A stretch of 60,396 nt of DNA. Source: Lachnospiraceae bacterium UBA3850. Lineage in GTDB: Bacteria > Bacillota > Clostridia > Lachnospirales > Lachnospiraceae. A model generated the notes under the pieces. The model was not told where the DNA came from. It searched no databases and saw only the letters and a list, made by a program, of their open reading frames with translations. Positions 15,960 to 25,713 of the stretch are shown in pieces. Positions within the stretch are counted from its first letter, which is position 1. Every line of letters starts with the position of its first letter. The translations under genes and the position numbers were made by a program. The stretch lies in the NCBI GenBank assembly GCA_002392655.1, contig DGHK01000061.1, positions 1 to 60,396 of the forward strand. The letters run 5' to 3'.

Positions 15960-16772
15960 ATGGAGCAAAAAGGAAGAGCTGAGATACTTCTTGAAGGGCT
16001 GAAGACAAGGGTGCAGGATGCGCCTTCTGCTACACTTCATCAGGAAAAGGCTGTCCTTGACAGGGCTGAGCTTCTCAGACTTATTGAAAATATAACTGAG
16101 GTTATTAAGAATGAGCTTAAGACCTACAGGGAAGTAAATGATAAAAGAGCCAAGATACTGAAAGAGGCAAAGGCTGAGGCTGAGGAGATTCTGTATCAGG
16201 CTGAGAGAACAGCCAGTCGTATCAGGGTTACAAAGAGGAAGGATGATGAACCGCCTGCATTCAGAGCCTCAGAGCTTTCTGATGAAGAGAAGGATTCTCT
16301 CAGAACCGCATCTGATATATATGCTGCTTCTCTTATTTATACGGATGAGATGCTTACTGAGGTAGATCATCTGGTAGCTGATTCTTATGAGAAGATAGAG
16401 CAGGAGTACTCCAGAATGAGAAGTACTCTTCGCAAGAAGATAGAGGATATATCAGAAAACAGAGCTGAGCTTATGAGTAATCTGAATAATCTCAAGGCAA
16501 ACGACAGGTATGCACAGATTCTTGAACTTAGCGAACTGCTTTCTCTCGAGCTTTATAAGGAACGCGAGAAGGCTATGGCTAAGGAGAGAGAAGAGAAGCT
16601 TCAGATGAGACTTGAGCTAAGTGAAAATAGAGAAGCCGAGCTAAAAAAGGATTCTGCAAGACCTCCGATAAGTCCTGACAGAACTGCAGTGAAGATACAG
16701 CAGGATGATAAAAAAGGCCTGGATATAGAGATAATGGATCGTTCAAATGAGGTGGTTAAAAAGGATGAGTAA
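15960..16772 (+). CDS. Coiled-coil protein of unknown function
   Basis: A 270-residue soluble protein made largely of charged helices. Residues 35-75 (AELLRLIENITEVI..., EAKAEAEEILYQAERTA) resemble the lipid-side coiled coil of DivIVA-like proteins or ATPase stalk subunits; residues 130-225 form a second long coil. A proline-rich stretch near 230 (ARPPISPDRTAV) precedes an acidic tail. No membrane segment, signal or catalytic motif is seen. Strong AAGGAG precedes ATG 15960. It overlaps the next gene by eight bases, so the two are translated together. Position soon after ftsZ suggests, but does not prove, a role at the cell envelope or septum. Confidence 0.6.
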   Translation: MEQKGRAEILLEGLKTRVQDAPSATLHQEKAVLDRAELLRLIENITEVIKNELKTYREVNDKRAKILKEAKAEAEEILYQAERTASRIRVTKRKDDEPPAFRASELSDEEKDSLRTASDIYAASLIYTDEMLTEVDHLVADSYEKIEQEYSRMRSTLRKKIEDISENRAELMSNLNNLKANDRYAQILELSELLSLELYKEREKAMAKEREEKLQMRLELSENREAELKKDSARPPISPDRTAVKIQQDDKKGLDIEIMDRSNEVVKKDE

Positions 16773-17196
16773 TATAGAATCTTATGTAAGAGTAATCAAT
16801 TATTATGAGACTGATCAGATGCACGTTGTGCATCATTCCAACTATGCCAGATATCTGGAGGAGGCAAGACTTCATCTGATGGATCAGATTGGACTGTCAT
16901 ATGATAATCTCGAAAAAATGGGTATAATCATTCCGGTTCTTGAGCTTCATGATTATTATATAAAGTCCATAACATACGGTGATATTATAGAAATAAGACC
17001 GACGATCACAAAACTTTCGTCGGTCAGATTCGTTCTCAAGTATGAGATATATAAGTCAGGAACTGATGAACTGCTTCACAGAGCGGAAACAGCTCACGCA
17101 TTCCTTGATTCTGAGTTTAAACCCATTAATCTCAAGAAGAAGTTTCCTGAGGTTTATAAGAGGTTTGAGAATATGGTCAAGAAGATGGTTGCTTAG
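16765..17196 (+). CDS. Acyl-CoA thioesterase, hotdog fold (YbgC/FadM type)
   Basis: A 143-residue single hotdog domain. The active-site segment YYETDQMHVVHHSNYARYLEEAR at about residues 11-33 carries the conserved aspartate and the His/Asn-Tyr that follow; IEIRPTITKLSSVRFVLKYEI forms the central strands. It should hydrolyse short or medium acyl-CoA or acyl-ACP in the cytoplasm. ATG 16765 is chosen because GAGGTGG at about 16750-16756 lies 8 bases upstream; the in-frame ATG at 16747 lies inside the previous gene with no ribosome site. Its last 20 bases overlap the end of the convergent GGDEF gene. Confidence 0.85.
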   Translation: MSNIESYVRVINYYETDQMHVVHHSNYARYLEEARLHLMDQIGLSYDNLEKMGIIIPVLELHDYYIKSITYGDIIEIRPTITKLSSVRFVLKYEIYKSGTDELLHRAETAHAFLDSEFKPINLKKKFPEVYKRFENMVKKMVA

Positions 17197-19501
17197 CGAC
17201 CGTCTTTCTTTTATTTTTCTTTGCTTTGTAAAGCTCCTCATCTGCGATAACCATCTCTGCTTCTACATCAAGTATATTGTTGCAGATGATTGGCTTGAAA
17301 CCATAGCTGAATTCTATATAATATGGCTTTCCTGCCTGTTCGTTTACCTTGTCCTGATAATACTTCAGACTGCTTGTGATATTCTCCAGACTGGTGCCGG
17401 TCATATCGGGAGTGAAGATGGCATATTCATCTCCGCCGATTCTGGCGATAATTGTTCCCTTAGGAAAGCTCTTTCTCAGGGTGTTTGCTATACTGATAAG
17501 AGCGAAGTCGCCGTCCTTATGTCCGAACTGGTCATTTACCTGCTTCAGGTTATCCATATCGATATAACCTATGAGTCCTTCCTTACCGGAATTGGCTCTT
17601 TTTTTCTTTGCTGACTGAACAGTCTCGAAGAAGCCTCTTCGATTATAGAGACCTGTCAGCTCATCAGTAACTGATATGGCGTTCAGCTGATCATTTTTAT
17701 CTCGTATCTCATTCATAGTTATCTCGAGTCGGTCCTGAATGGCCATTTCCTGCTTCATGAGTGCGAGGAATTTAAGAGATGTTGCAAGCTGTATAGAGGT
17801 TGAGTAGATTTTGTTGAAGTTGGATAAATTAGTCTCACATAGTAACAGACCGTGCTGAACCTCGTTTGTATGAAGAGGTGTAAGTACCATGGTGTGACGT
17901 CTCTTGTTAGGAGTATACTTGTGATTAAATATCATATATGAAGGTAAAATCCTCTGCTCCTCACTGAGATATACTGCTTCTCCATCGTTTACGAAGGTCT
18001 GGAGATTTATATATTTTGGAACTCGCCAGAGTCCGTCATTCAACATAACAGGAAGCTCATCATAGAGATATAAGAACGCACTCTGAAAACCACACTGATG
18101 ATATAGGTTTTCGGCTATCAGGGTGAAGCATTTCTGATCATCTCCTGAATTGAGAAGTGTATCTCTTGTCATACGCATGGACTGCCATACATCTTCCTTG
18201 CTCTTCTTTACCTCGGCTGTATATTGCTTGGAGATATAGAAGGAGAGGAAAGAAAGTACAGTGTTGAACATAGTTTCTAGCTCGTAATGCTTTTCTTCGG
18301 GGAGCTTTATGCTGAGCAGGAAGTCCGAGAGCATATTTATCATATATGTTATCTTGCTGTGTGAGAAGTAGTACTTTATGATCTCGTTTTCCATAAGGGC
18401 GTCAGTTGCATTTCGCAGCTCCTCAGTGTCATAGCTTATGTTACTGAATATACTATCAGTGAATCTCTTGATATATGGATCTATGACCTCAAACATCTCA
18501 CTGGCATAGAAGGAGTTTGAATACTGAAGCATATGGTTTTCTTTAAATATCTTGAGTATATCTTCGCTTGTATAGTCGGATAGATTGTTGTTGATCTTGT
18601 TCAGCATATCCGGGTCTATTGATGGGGTGCATCCGCAGGACAGTCTCTTGACCAGTCTGGAGTTTAGTAATGACATAGATGTTTTTCTGGTTTTGATGAG
18701 CTCCAATGCCTGATATACAGCGTTGTATCCGAGATCCATTATGTTGTTATCGACAGTTGTCAGCTGAGGCGTAAGCTCCAGTGAAGAAGGTGAGTTATCA
18801 TAACCTACAACGAGTATATCCTTGCCGATGATAAGACCACGCTTCTTTATAGATTTATAACCACCTATAGCCATAGTATCATTTGCGAAAACTATAGCTT
18901 CCATATCCGGATTGTTATTCAGAAGTTCATCTACGATTTCCTCGGTGAATTCTGAGAAGTTTCCATATGCAACTCTTTTTTCATCATATGGGATGTTGTG
19001 TAATTCGAGAACTTCTTTATAGACATTGAAACGTTCGAGTGCATCTGCATTTTCCAGACGACCGCTGACAAAGCCGATTTTTGATTTTCCGTGTTCTATT
19101 ATCAGATGCTCTATGGCTTCTTTCATACCTGTTGTACTTTCAGTATACAGATATGGATATCCCGGGATTTCTGCTTCTATTGTAAGCACCGGGAGATCGA
19201 AGCTTTCCAGGAAGGTTTTCTTATCATCAACAGAAAGAAAGCTTCCGATAGAGCCTATGGAAACAATCAGAGCATCAAGTGATTTCTTGTTTGCGTAATA
19301 AAAGATAGAGTTGTACTGATAATCATACTTGGCATTAACCGGATCGTTATAGGAAGCGTTCAGATACATACCAGGCATAATAACGAGATTAACGTTAGCC
19401 TCTTCGACTGCAAATTCGACACCTTTACATATCTCAAAGGCGTAATCGTTGTCAAGATGACAGGTTAGAAAGCCTATGGTAGGCCTGCTTATTTCCATCA
19501 T
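17177..19501 (-). CDS. GGDEF-domain protein with LacI-type sugar-binding-like sensor
   Basis: A 774-residue cytoplasmic protein. Residues 1-290 resemble the effector domain of LacI/GalR regulators or periplasmic binding proteins (IGFLTCHLDNDYAFEICKGVEFA; GFVSGRLENADALERF; AIVFANDTMAIGGYKSIKKRG) but carry no DNA-binding helices and no signal peptide. Residues 300-590 are a helical and GAF-like middle. Residues 610-765 are the GGDEF domain with DELTGLYNRRGFF, GYIDMDNLKQVND and active-site GGDEY near 690. The usual inhibitory RxxD site just before it is absent (PKGT instead). Likely role: cyclic-di-GMP synthesis controlled by an intracellular small ligand. Single gene, convergent with and overlapping the thioesterase. 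Confidence 0.85.
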   Translation of the reverse strand: MMEISRPTIGFLTCHLDNDYAFEICKGVEFAVEEANVNLVIMPGMYLNASYNDPVNAKYDYQYNSIFYYANKKSLDALIVSIGSIGSFLSVDDKKTFLESFDLPVLTIEAEIPGYPYLYTESTTGMKEAIEHLIIEHGKSKIGFVSGRLENADALERFNVYKEVLELHNIPYDEKRVAYGNFSEFTEEIVDELLNNNPDMEAIVFANDTMAIGGYKSIKKRGLIIGKDILVVGYDNSPSSLELTPQLTTVDNNIMDLGYNAVYQALELIKTRKTSMSLLNSRLVKRLSCGCTPSIDPDMLNKINNNLSDYTSEDILKIFKENHMLQYSNSFYASEMFEVIDPYIKRFTDSIFSNISYDTEELRNATDALMENEIIKYYFSHSKITYMINMLSDFLLSIKLPEEKHYELETMFNTVLSFLSFYISKQYTAEVKKSKEDVWQSMRMTRDTLLNSGDDQKCFTLIAENLYHQCGFQSAFLYLYDELPVMLNDGLWRVPKYINLQTFVNDGEAVYLSEEQRILPSYMIFNHKYTPNKRRHTMVLTPLHTNEVQHGLLLCETNLSNFNKIYSTSIQLATSLKFLALMKQEMAIQDRLEITMNEIRDKNDQLNAISVTDELTGLYNRRGFFETVQSAKKKRANSGKEGLIGYIDMDNLKQVNDQFGHKDGDFALISIANTLRKSFPKGTIIARIGGDEYAIFTPDMTGTSLENITSSLKYYQDKVNEQAGKPYYIEFSYGFKPIICNNILDVEAEMVIADEELYKAKKNKRKTVAKQPSS

Positions 19502-19642
19502 AGTTTTTTACCCCACATTTTTTTAATGAAATGACATTAAAAACAATCTGCATATGAATATGCACCATTTTCATTATAGCACTTATATAGTGCATAAACC
19601 ACATAATTATACATGCGTCATAAATGTGATATAAAAATATGG

Positions 19643-19671
19643 TTTACGAAAACACCTTGTTATTTTATAAT
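19643..19671 (+). promoter_or_regulatory. Promoter of the purM-purN-purD-clpC unit
   Basis: TTTACG at 19643-19648, a 17-base spacer and a perfect TATAAT at 19666-19671. The leader to the purM start is about 60 bases and shows no purine riboswitch-like structure. The remaining gap back to 19502 is AT-rich with no other feature seen. Confidence 0.7.
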
Positions 19672-19740
19672 GTTGTGTTGTATGGTGTCAGGAGCAGTTT
19701 GGCACTTAGATCATATAATAAATCCACGGGAGGAAAGATA

Positions 19741-20766
19741 ATGGATTACAAAAATTCAGGTGTTGATATCGAGGCAGGTTACAAATCAGTAGAGCTTATG
19801 AAAGAACATGTGAAGAAGACTATGAGACCTGAGGTGCTCGGTGGACTTGGTGGTTTTGCAGGTGCATTTGATCTCTCTAAAATAAAGGAGATGGATGAAC
19901 CTGTTCTTTTGTCCGGAACAGACGGATGCGGAACCAAGGTTAAGCTCGCATTTGTTATGGATAAGCATGATACTATCGGAATCGATGCAGTTGCCATGTG
20001 CGTAAATGATATAGCCTGCTCAGGTGGTGAACCTCTTTTCTTCCTTGATTATATAGCTTGCGGAAAGAACTTCCCAGAGAAGATAGCAACCATAGTAAGT
20101 GGTGTAGCTGAAGGATGTCGTCAGGCTGAAGCTGCACTCGTTGGCGGTGAGACTGCGGAGCATCCTGGGCTTATGCCTGAAAATGATTATGATCTCGCAG
20201 GATTCGCGGTTGGTGTTGTAGACAAGAAGGATCTCATAACCGGAGAAAACATCAAGGCCGGAGATGCACTGATCGGTATAGCATCTACAGGTGTTCACAG
20301 CAACGGTTTCTCACTTGTGAGAAAGGTTTTTGATATGACAGAGGAGTCACTCAACACATATTATGATGAACTTGGAAAAACTCTTGGTGAAGCTCTTATA
20401 GAGCCTACGAGAATATATGTGAAGGGGCTTAAGGCTGTTAAGAATGCAGGAGTAACAGTAAAGGGATGCAGTCACATAACAGGTGGTGGTTTCTATGAGA
20501 ATATACCACGTATGCTTCCTGAGGGAGTTTCTGCAAAGGTTAAGAAGGATTCATATGAGGTGCCTGCTATATTTAAACTCCTTTCTGAAAAGGGTGATAT
20601 AGCTGAGCAGATGATGTATAACACATTTAACATGGGAATCGGTATGGTTCTCGCTGTAGATCCGGCTGATGTGGATAAAACAATAGCCGCACTTGAGACT
20701 ACAGGTGATAAGGCCTGTGTCATCGGTGAGGTAATTGAAGGAAATAAGAGCGTAGAGCTCGTTTAG
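19741..20766 (+). CDS. purM: Phosphoribosylformylglycinamidine cyclo-ligase PurM
   Basis: A 341-residue ATP-dependent enzyme (AIR synthetase) for step 5 of purine synthesis. The start YKNSGVDIEAGYKSVE and GGLGGFAGAFDL, the ATP-binding GTDGCGTKVKLAF near 62-74, GGETAEHPG near 137-145 and the C-terminal HITGGGFYENIPRML near 246 are family marks. ATG 19741 follows GGGAGG; 34 in-frame codons upstream include the promoter and are rejected. First gene of purM-purN-purD, with purN 15 bases after it. Confidence 0.97.
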   Translation: MDYKNSGVDIEAGYKSVELMKEHVKKTMRPEVLGGLGGFAGAFDLSKIKEMDEPVLLSGTDGCGTKVKLAFVMDKHDTIGIDAVAMCVNDIACSGGEPLFFLDYIACGKNFPEKIATIVSGVAEGCRQAEAALVGGETAEHPGLMPENDYDLAGFAVGVVDKKDLITGENIKAGDALIGIASTGVHSNGFSLVRKVFDMTEESLNTYYDELGKTLGEALIEPTRIYVKGLKAVKNAGVTVKGCSHITGGGFYENIPRMLPEGVSAKVKKDSYEVPAIFKLLSEKGDIAEQMMYNTFNMGIGMVLAVDPADVDKTIAALETTGDKACVIGEVIEGNKSVELV

Positions 20767-20781
20767 TTACAGGAGAAAGAG

Positions 20782-21402
20782 ATGAGATTACTTGTTTTGG
20801 TGTCGGGAGGAGGAACAAATCTCCAGGCGATAATTGACTCAGTTAATAACGGAAGTATAACCAATACAGAGATTGTTGGTGTGATAAGTAATAATTACGA
20901 TGTATATTCTCTTGAGAGAGCTGAGAAGGCCGGAATAAAAAATGAAGTGCTGTCACCAAAGGATTTTCCGGACAGATCTTCTTTTAACAGAGCTTTTCTC
21001 AGTAAGCTTGATGAATATAAGCCTGACCTTATCGTGCTGGCAGGATTCCTTGTGGTTATTCCTGAGATAGTTATAGACAAATACGAAGGAAGGATAATCA
21101 ATGTTCATCCTTCACTTATTCCTTCGTTCTGCGGAAAGGGCTATTATGGACTTAAGGTACATAAGGCGGCTTTAGACAGAGGCGTGAAGGTTTCTGGCGC
21201 GACGGTACATTTTGTTGATTCCGGAACTGATACAGGTCCGATAATTCTTCAGAAGGCCGTTTATGTGGAAAAGGGTGATACACCTGAGACTCTGCAGAAA
21301 AGGATTATGGAAGAGGCTGAATGGAAGATACTTCCGGAGGCCATCAACCTTATAGCTAATGGTGAGGTTGAATATGTAAAACCCGTGGATATGAGAAATT
21401 AG
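20782..21402 (+). CDS. purN: Phosphoribosylglycinamide formyltransferase PurN
   Basis: A 206-residue enzyme transferring a formyl group from 10-formyl-THF to GAR (step 3 of purine synthesis). VLVSGGGTNLQAII at the N-terminus binds the substrate phosphate. The active-site segment INVHPSLIPSFCGKGYYG near 109-126 holds the Asn-His pair, and VDSGTDTGPIILQ near 150-162 contains the catalytic aspartate. The length is normal. AGGAGAAAGAG precedes the ATG. Confidence 0.96.
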   Translation: MRLLVLVSGGGTNLQAIIDSVNNGSITNTEIVGVISNNYDVYSLERAEKAGIKNEVLSPKDFPDRSSFNRAFLSKLDEYKPDLIVLAGFLVVIPEIVIDKYEGRIINVHPSLIPSFCGKGYYGLKVHKAALDRGVKVSGATVHFVDSGTDTGPIILQKAVYVEKGDTPETLQKRIMEEAEWKILPEAINLIANGEVEYVKPVDMRN

Positions 21403-21444
21403 TTATTTGCGGGGGATAGATTGGATATAAGGAGACTGAATTAG

Positions 21445-22734
21445 ATGAAGATAATGATTGTCGGTGGTGGCGGCCGTGAACATGCCATAGCTTGGGCAGT
21501 TGCTAAAAGTCCAAAATGTGAGAAGCTCTATGCTGCTCCCGGAAATGCAGGAATAGCTGAGCTTGCAGAGTGTGTGGATATATCTGTTATGGATGCTGAT
21601 TCACTTGTGGCATTTGCAAAGGATAAGAGTGTTGACTTTGTTATAGTTGCACCTGATGATCCTCTTGCTGCCGGAGTGGCAGATGCTTTCCTCGATGCTG
21701 GAATCAAGACCTTCGGACCAAGAAAGAATGCTGCTATCATTGAGGCATCCAAGGCTTTTTCGAAGGATCTGATGAAGAAATATGATATTCCATCGGCAGC
21801 ATATGAGACTTTTACAGATGCTGATAGTGCAATTAAGTATCTCGAAACACAGGAAGCACCATATGTTCTGAAGGCTGATGGACTTGCTCTTGGAAAGGGT
21901 GTGCTCATATGCCAGACTCTTGATGAGGCAAAAGCCGGAATTCAGGAGATAATGGTTGATAAGAAGTTCGGTGATGCGGGAAATAAGGTTGTTATCGAGG
22001 AGTTTATGACCGGACGTGAGGTTTCTGTTCTCTGCTTCTCTGATGGAAAAACAATTCTTCCTATGACATCTGCACAGGATCATAAGCGTGCAGGTGATGG
22101 GGATACAGGCCTTAACACAGGCGGCATGGGTACATTTTCACCAAGTCCTTTCTATACTGATGAGATAGCAAAGTTCTGTGAGGAAAATGTATATCAGAGG
22201 ACAATTGACGCAATGGCTGCAGAGGGAAGAGAGTTCAAGGGAGTTCTTTTCTGCGGACTTATGCTTACAGAGAAGGGACCGAGAGTTCTTGAGTTCAATG
22301 CGAGATTCGGAGATCCTGAAGCTCAGGTTGTCATCCCCAGACTTAAGAATGATATAGTTGAGGTTATGGAAGCCTGTGCTGACGGAACTCTTGACAAGAT
22401 AGATCTTCAGTTTGAGGATAATGCGGCAGTATGCGTTATGCTTGCTTCTGACGGTTATCCGGTTTCGTATAAGAAGGGCTTTGAGATAAAGGGCCTGGAT
22501 GCATTTAAGGAAAAAGAAGGTTACTTTATTTTCCATTCAGGAACCAAGTTTGCTGATGGAGAAAATGGTGAGAAGAAGGTTGTCACAAACGGAGGACGTG
22601 TTCTCGGTGTCACTGCACTGGGCAGCACTCTGAAGGAAGCCAGAGCAAATGCATATAAAGCGACTGAGCTTATCGACTTCGATAATAAATATATGAGGCA
22701 TGATATAGGTAAGGCTATAGACGATGAAAATTAA
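21445..22734 (+). CDS. purD: Phosphoribosylamine--glycine ligase PurD
   Basis: A 429-residue ATP-grasp ligase joining glycine to phosphoribosylamine (step 2 of purine synthesis). The N-terminal GGGGREHAIAWAV, ATP-grasp LKADGLALGKGV near 144-155 and GTGGMG-type TGGMGTFSPSPFY near 228-240 are present, as is FNARFGDPEAQVV near 287-299. The GNAGIAELA stretch is also typical. AAGGAG precedes the start. Its final 11 bases overlap the start of clpC, which is an unusual partner for purine genes. Confidence 0.96.
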   Translation: MKIMIVGGGGREHAIAWAVAKSPKCEKLYAAPGNAGIAELAECVDISVMDADSLVAFAKDKSVDFVIVAPDDPLAAGVADAFLDAGIKTFGPRKNAAIIEASKAFSKDLMKKYDIPSAAYETFTDADSAIKYLETQEAPYVLKADGLALGKGVLICQTLDEAKAGIQEIMVDKKFGDAGNKVVIEEFMTGREVSVLCFSDGKTILPMTSAQDHKRAGDGDTGLNTGGMGTFSPSPFYTDEIAKFCEENVYQRTIDAMAAEGREFKGVLFCGLMLTEKGPRVLEFNARFGDPEAQVVIPRLKNDIVEVMEACADGTLDKIDLQFEDNAAVCVMLASDGYPVSYKKGFEIKGLDAFKEKEGYFIFHSGTKFADGENGEKKVVTNGGRVLGVTALGSTLKEARANAYKATELIDFDNKYMRHDIGKAIDDEN

Positions 22735-25156
22735 TATGTCAGTTACGGCTGAGCTGGTACTGGAAGGTGCAAAGGAGCTTGCCGAGAAATTTGATAATGA
22801 TTATATAGATGTCAGACACATATTTATATCACTGTACACAACACATAAAGGACTTGCGTATAGTGTGCTTCTGAAAAATGGTATCAGGGCTGATGATCTG
22901 CAGAGCCTGGGTACTGTTCTTCGCCTTGAAGCTAGGCAGATAAGTCATACAAAGGTACGTGGATATTATACTGAACGCGCCAAAGCTGTACTTGACACGG
23001 CTGCTTCAGAGGCAGAGAAGCTGAAGATGCCTGAAATCGGAACAGAGCATATCCTCATCAGTATTCTTAAGGATGCTGATGAGGATATTTGTAGTCTTCT
23101 CAGAAACAAAAATATCAAGACGGAAGCTCTTATCATAGAGATGCTTGTTGCTACCGGAATGAACAAGAAGGAGATAAATAAGTATCTGAAAAGTGTTCTC
23201 GGACCGGATGACGGGAAGGGAAAGGGCAAGTCGATGCTTCAGACCTACTGCAGGGATCTGACGGAAGAGGCTAAGCGTATGAAGCTGGATCCCGTAATTG
23301 GCAGACAGAGTGAGATAGTCCGTGTTATGCAGATACTTGGCAGAAGGAGCAAAAACAATGCCTGCCTCGTTGGTGAGCCGGGTGTTGGAAAAACAGCCAT
23401 AGTTGAGGGACTGGCACAGCTGATTGAGAAGAAAAATGTACCTTCGTCTCTTGCTGATAAGAGGATCATGAGTCTGGATCTCGCAGCTATGTTGGCAGGA
23501 ACCAGATATAGAGGAGACTTTGAGGAGAGACTTAAGAATACTATAAATGAACTGAAGGCTAATCCCGATGTTATACTTTTTATTGATGAGCTGCATACTC
23601 TTATCGGAGCCGGTGGAGCAGAGGGCACTCATGATGCGGCAAATGTATTCAAGCCTGCTCTTTCAAGAGGAGAGCTGCATGTAATCGGTGCTACTACTCT
23701 TGAAGAGTACAGAAAATATATAGAAAAGGATGAAGCACTGGAGAGAAGATTTCAGCCTGTTACGGTTGAGGAACCGACTTCAGAGGAGACACTTGAAATC
23801 CTTCGTGGACTCAGAAGTGTATATGAACAGTATCATAACGTTAGTATAACTGACGAGGCTATCGAAGCAGCTGTAGAGCTTTCAGTCAGATATATAAATG
23901 ATCGTTTCCTTCCGGATAAAGCTATAGATCTGATGGATGAAGCAGCCTCAAGGGTTAAGCTCGGAAGTATCCCGAAGGATTTTGCTTATGAGTACAGTTC
24001 AGAGTCAATATGGTTTATGAAGAGACTTATGGATGAGTCTCTCAGTGAACGAGATATCAAACAGGCATCCCTGATGAGAAGGAATCTGAACAGATATGAA
24101 AAGCAGAAGACGGCAGAGGTTTCAGATGAGATAAAGGAGATCACACCTGATGATATAGCGGCTGTTGTATCTACATGGACCAAGATTCCGGTGAACAGAC
24201 TGAGCGAGAGCGAACAGTCAAAGCTTCTCAGTCTGGATAAGAAGCTGCACGAGAGAGTGGTTGGACAGGATGAGGCAGTATCTGTAGTAACTAAAGCAAT
24301 CAGACGGAGCCGATCGGGGCTCAGAAATCCTGATAGGCCGATAGGTACATTTCTTTTTCTGGGACCTACAGGTGTCGGAAAAACGGAACTGTCCAAGGCA
24401 CTTGCCGAGGCTCTTTTCGGAGATGAGAAGAATCTCATAAGAGTAGATATGTCTGAATATATGGAGAAACACAGTGTATCTAAAATGGTTGGTTCTCCGC
24501 CGGGATATGTAGGATATGATGAGGGCGGACAGCTCTCTGAAAAGGTAAGAAGAAATCCGTATAGCGTCATACTTTTTGACGAGGTTGAAAAAGCACATCC
24601 TGATGTTTTTAACATATTACTTCAGGTTTTTGATGACGGCATAATAACTGATGCACAGGGAAGACGTGTGGATTTCAAGAATACAATAATCATTATGACT
24701 TCGAACCTTGGTGCAGACAAGATCATAGATCCGAAGCAAATCGGTTTTGTTACTGATGACAGCAAGGAGAGGTCTTATAACGAGATGAAGGAAAGGGTTA
24801 TGGAGGAGGTGAAGAAGCTCTTCAAACCTGAATTCCTGAATCGTCTGGACGATACCATAGTCTTTAAGGCTCTGACGGAAGAGCAGATTATGGAGATTGC
24901 AGAGCTTATGATTGCTGAGCTTAAGGACAGGCTTATGAAGAACCTCGGTGTGAAGCTGTCCTATGGCTCCAGATTAAAGAAGTTTATTTATGAAAGAGGC
25001 TATGACAAGGATTATGGGGCAAGACCTCTCAGACGTGCAGTGGTGCAGTATGTAGAGGATCCGCTTTCGGAACTTCTTCTCTCTCAGGACGTTAAAAAGG
25101 GCGATACAGTAAGCGTCTCGATAGAAAAGGGAGAGGTTGTATTTAAAGTAAAGTAA
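22724..25156 (+). CDS. clpC: AAA+ unfoldase ClpC
   Basis: An 810-residue Hsp100 protein with two ATPase modules that unfolds substrates for ClpP. The N domain (about 1-145) contains the double Clp_N repeat. Module 1 has GEPGVGKTA near 218 and [12 protein letters not shown] near 287. A short middle domain follows at about 425-470. Module 2 has GPTGVGKTE near 547, [24 protein letters not shown] near 588-611 (a ClpC/ClpB hallmark) and a C-terminal D2-small domain. The usual ctsR-mcsA-mcsB partners are not beside it. ATG 22724 lies inside purD; ATG 22736 is an alternative start. Cotranscription with purine genes is likely from the overlap. Confidence 0.9.
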   Translation: MKINMSVTAELVLEGAKELAEKFDNDYIDVRHIFISLYTTHKGLAYSVLLKNGIRADDLQSLGTVLRLEARQISHTKVRGYYTERAKAVLDTAASEAEKLKMPEIGTEHILISILKDADEDICSLLRNKNIKTEALIIEMLVATGMNKKEINKYLKSVLGPDDGKGKGKSMLQTYCRDLTEEAKRMKLDPVIGRQSEIVRVMQILGRRSKNNACLVGEPGVGKTAIVEGLAQLIEKKNVPSSLADKRIMSLDLAAMLAGTRYRGDFEERLKNTINELKANPDVILFIDELHTLIGAGGAEGTHDAANVFKPALSRGELHVIGATTLEEYRKYIEKDEALERRFQPVTVEEPTSEETLEILRGLRSVYEQYHNVSITDEAIEAAVELSVRYINDRFLPDKAIDLMDEAASRVKLGSIPKDFAYEYSSESIWFMKRLMDESLSERDIKQASLMRRNLNRYEKQKTAEVSDEIKEITPDDIAAVVSTWTKIPVNRLSESEQSKLLSLDKKLHERVVGQDEAVSVVTKAIRRSRSGLRNPDRPIGTFLFLGPTGVGKTELSKALAEALFGDEKNLIRVDMSEYMEKHSVSKMVGSPPGYVGYDEGGQLSEKVRRNPYSVILFDEVEKAHPDVFNILLQVFDDGIITDAQGRRVDFKNTIIIMTSNLGADKIIDPKQIGFVTDDSKERSYNEMKERVMEEVKKLFKPEFLNRLDDTIVFKALTEEQIMEIAELMIAELKDRLMKNLGVKLSYGSRLKKFIYERGYDKDYGARPLRRAVVQYVEDPLSELLLSQDVKKGDTVSVSIEKGEVVFKVK

Positions 25157-25159
25157 AGC

Positions 25160-25188
25160 TAGAAATACATGTAGTTTTTTGTTATATT
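25160..25188 (+). promoter_or_regulatory. Possible promoter for the 137-residue protein
   Basis: TAGAAA at 25160-25165, 17-base spacer, TATATT at 25183-25188, in the 82-base gap after clpC. The -35 is poor. A perfect GTTCAGGAGG ribosome site follows before the ATG at 25239. Confidence 0.35.
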
Positions 25189-25238
25189 ATAAGTGTAGTA
25201 TTAATGAGACTGATGTATCAGTTCAGGAGGTAAGAAAA

Positions 25239-25652
25239 ATGGCAGTAATTGATGAGCTAATAAGGGAAGAAGACAACGGTTCCATAAGCTTTGGTAATTA
25301 TGAATTGCAGTCAAAAACTAAAAAAGACGGCTTTGAGTATAATGGAGACAGTTACAAGATAAAAACGTTTAATGAGATAACTAAGCTCGAGAAAAACGGT
25401 ATGTTTGTTTATGAGTCTGTACCAGGAACAGCAGTTCATGAGTTCAGAGCTAATGATAAAAAAGTAATGTTCAGTGTAGAGGGTGACAAGGATGCACAGG
25501 TAACACTTGAACTTGAGGCAGAAACAGAATACAAGGTACATGTTGCCGATGTATATGTTGGCAAGATGAAGACCAACCTTGGCGGTAAGCTCAGCATCAG
25601 TGTAGAACTTGAAGAACAGACACAGGTTGATGTCGTAATAGAGAAGAACTAA
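25239..25652 (+). CDS. Small uncharacterised acidic protein
   Basis: A 137-residue soluble protein, mostly beta-strand by appearance (VTLELEAETEYKVHV, LSISVELEEQTQVDVVI), without signal peptide, membrane segment or cysteine motif. I recognise it only as a type conserved in Lachnospiraceae, where I recall it carrying an 'endosialidase' label that nothing in the sequence supports. ATG 25239 follows AGGAGG; in-frame codons upstream lie over the promoter. It is followed by its own strong terminator, so it is likely monocistronic and well expressed. Confidence 0.65.
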   Translation: MAVIDELIREEDNGSISFGNYELQSKTKKDGFEYNGDSYKIKTFNEITKLEKNGMFVYESVPGTAVHEFRANDKKVMFSVEGDKDAQVTLELEAETEYKVHVADVYVGKMKTNLGGKLSISVELEEQTQVDVVIEKN

Positions 25653-25662
25653 TATATGACAG

Positions 25663-25694
25663 GACACCGCAGATACATGCTGCGGTGTCTTTTC
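25663..25694 (+). terminator. Rho-independent terminator
   Basis: GACACCGCA (25663-25671) and TGCGGTGTC (25681-25689) form a perfect 9-bp stem with a 9-base loop followed by TTTTCGTCTT. Confidence 0.88.
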
Positions 25695-25713
25695 GTCTTA
25701 ATCGGGGTATAGA

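Noticed and set aside
23006..23632. 208-codon minus-strand frame inside clpC
   Set aside because: Antisense shadow of a well-supported AAA+ protein, no start signals.
23986..24615. 209-codon minus-strand frame inside clpC
   Set aside because: Antisense shadow with Ser/Phe-rich translation and no family resemblance.
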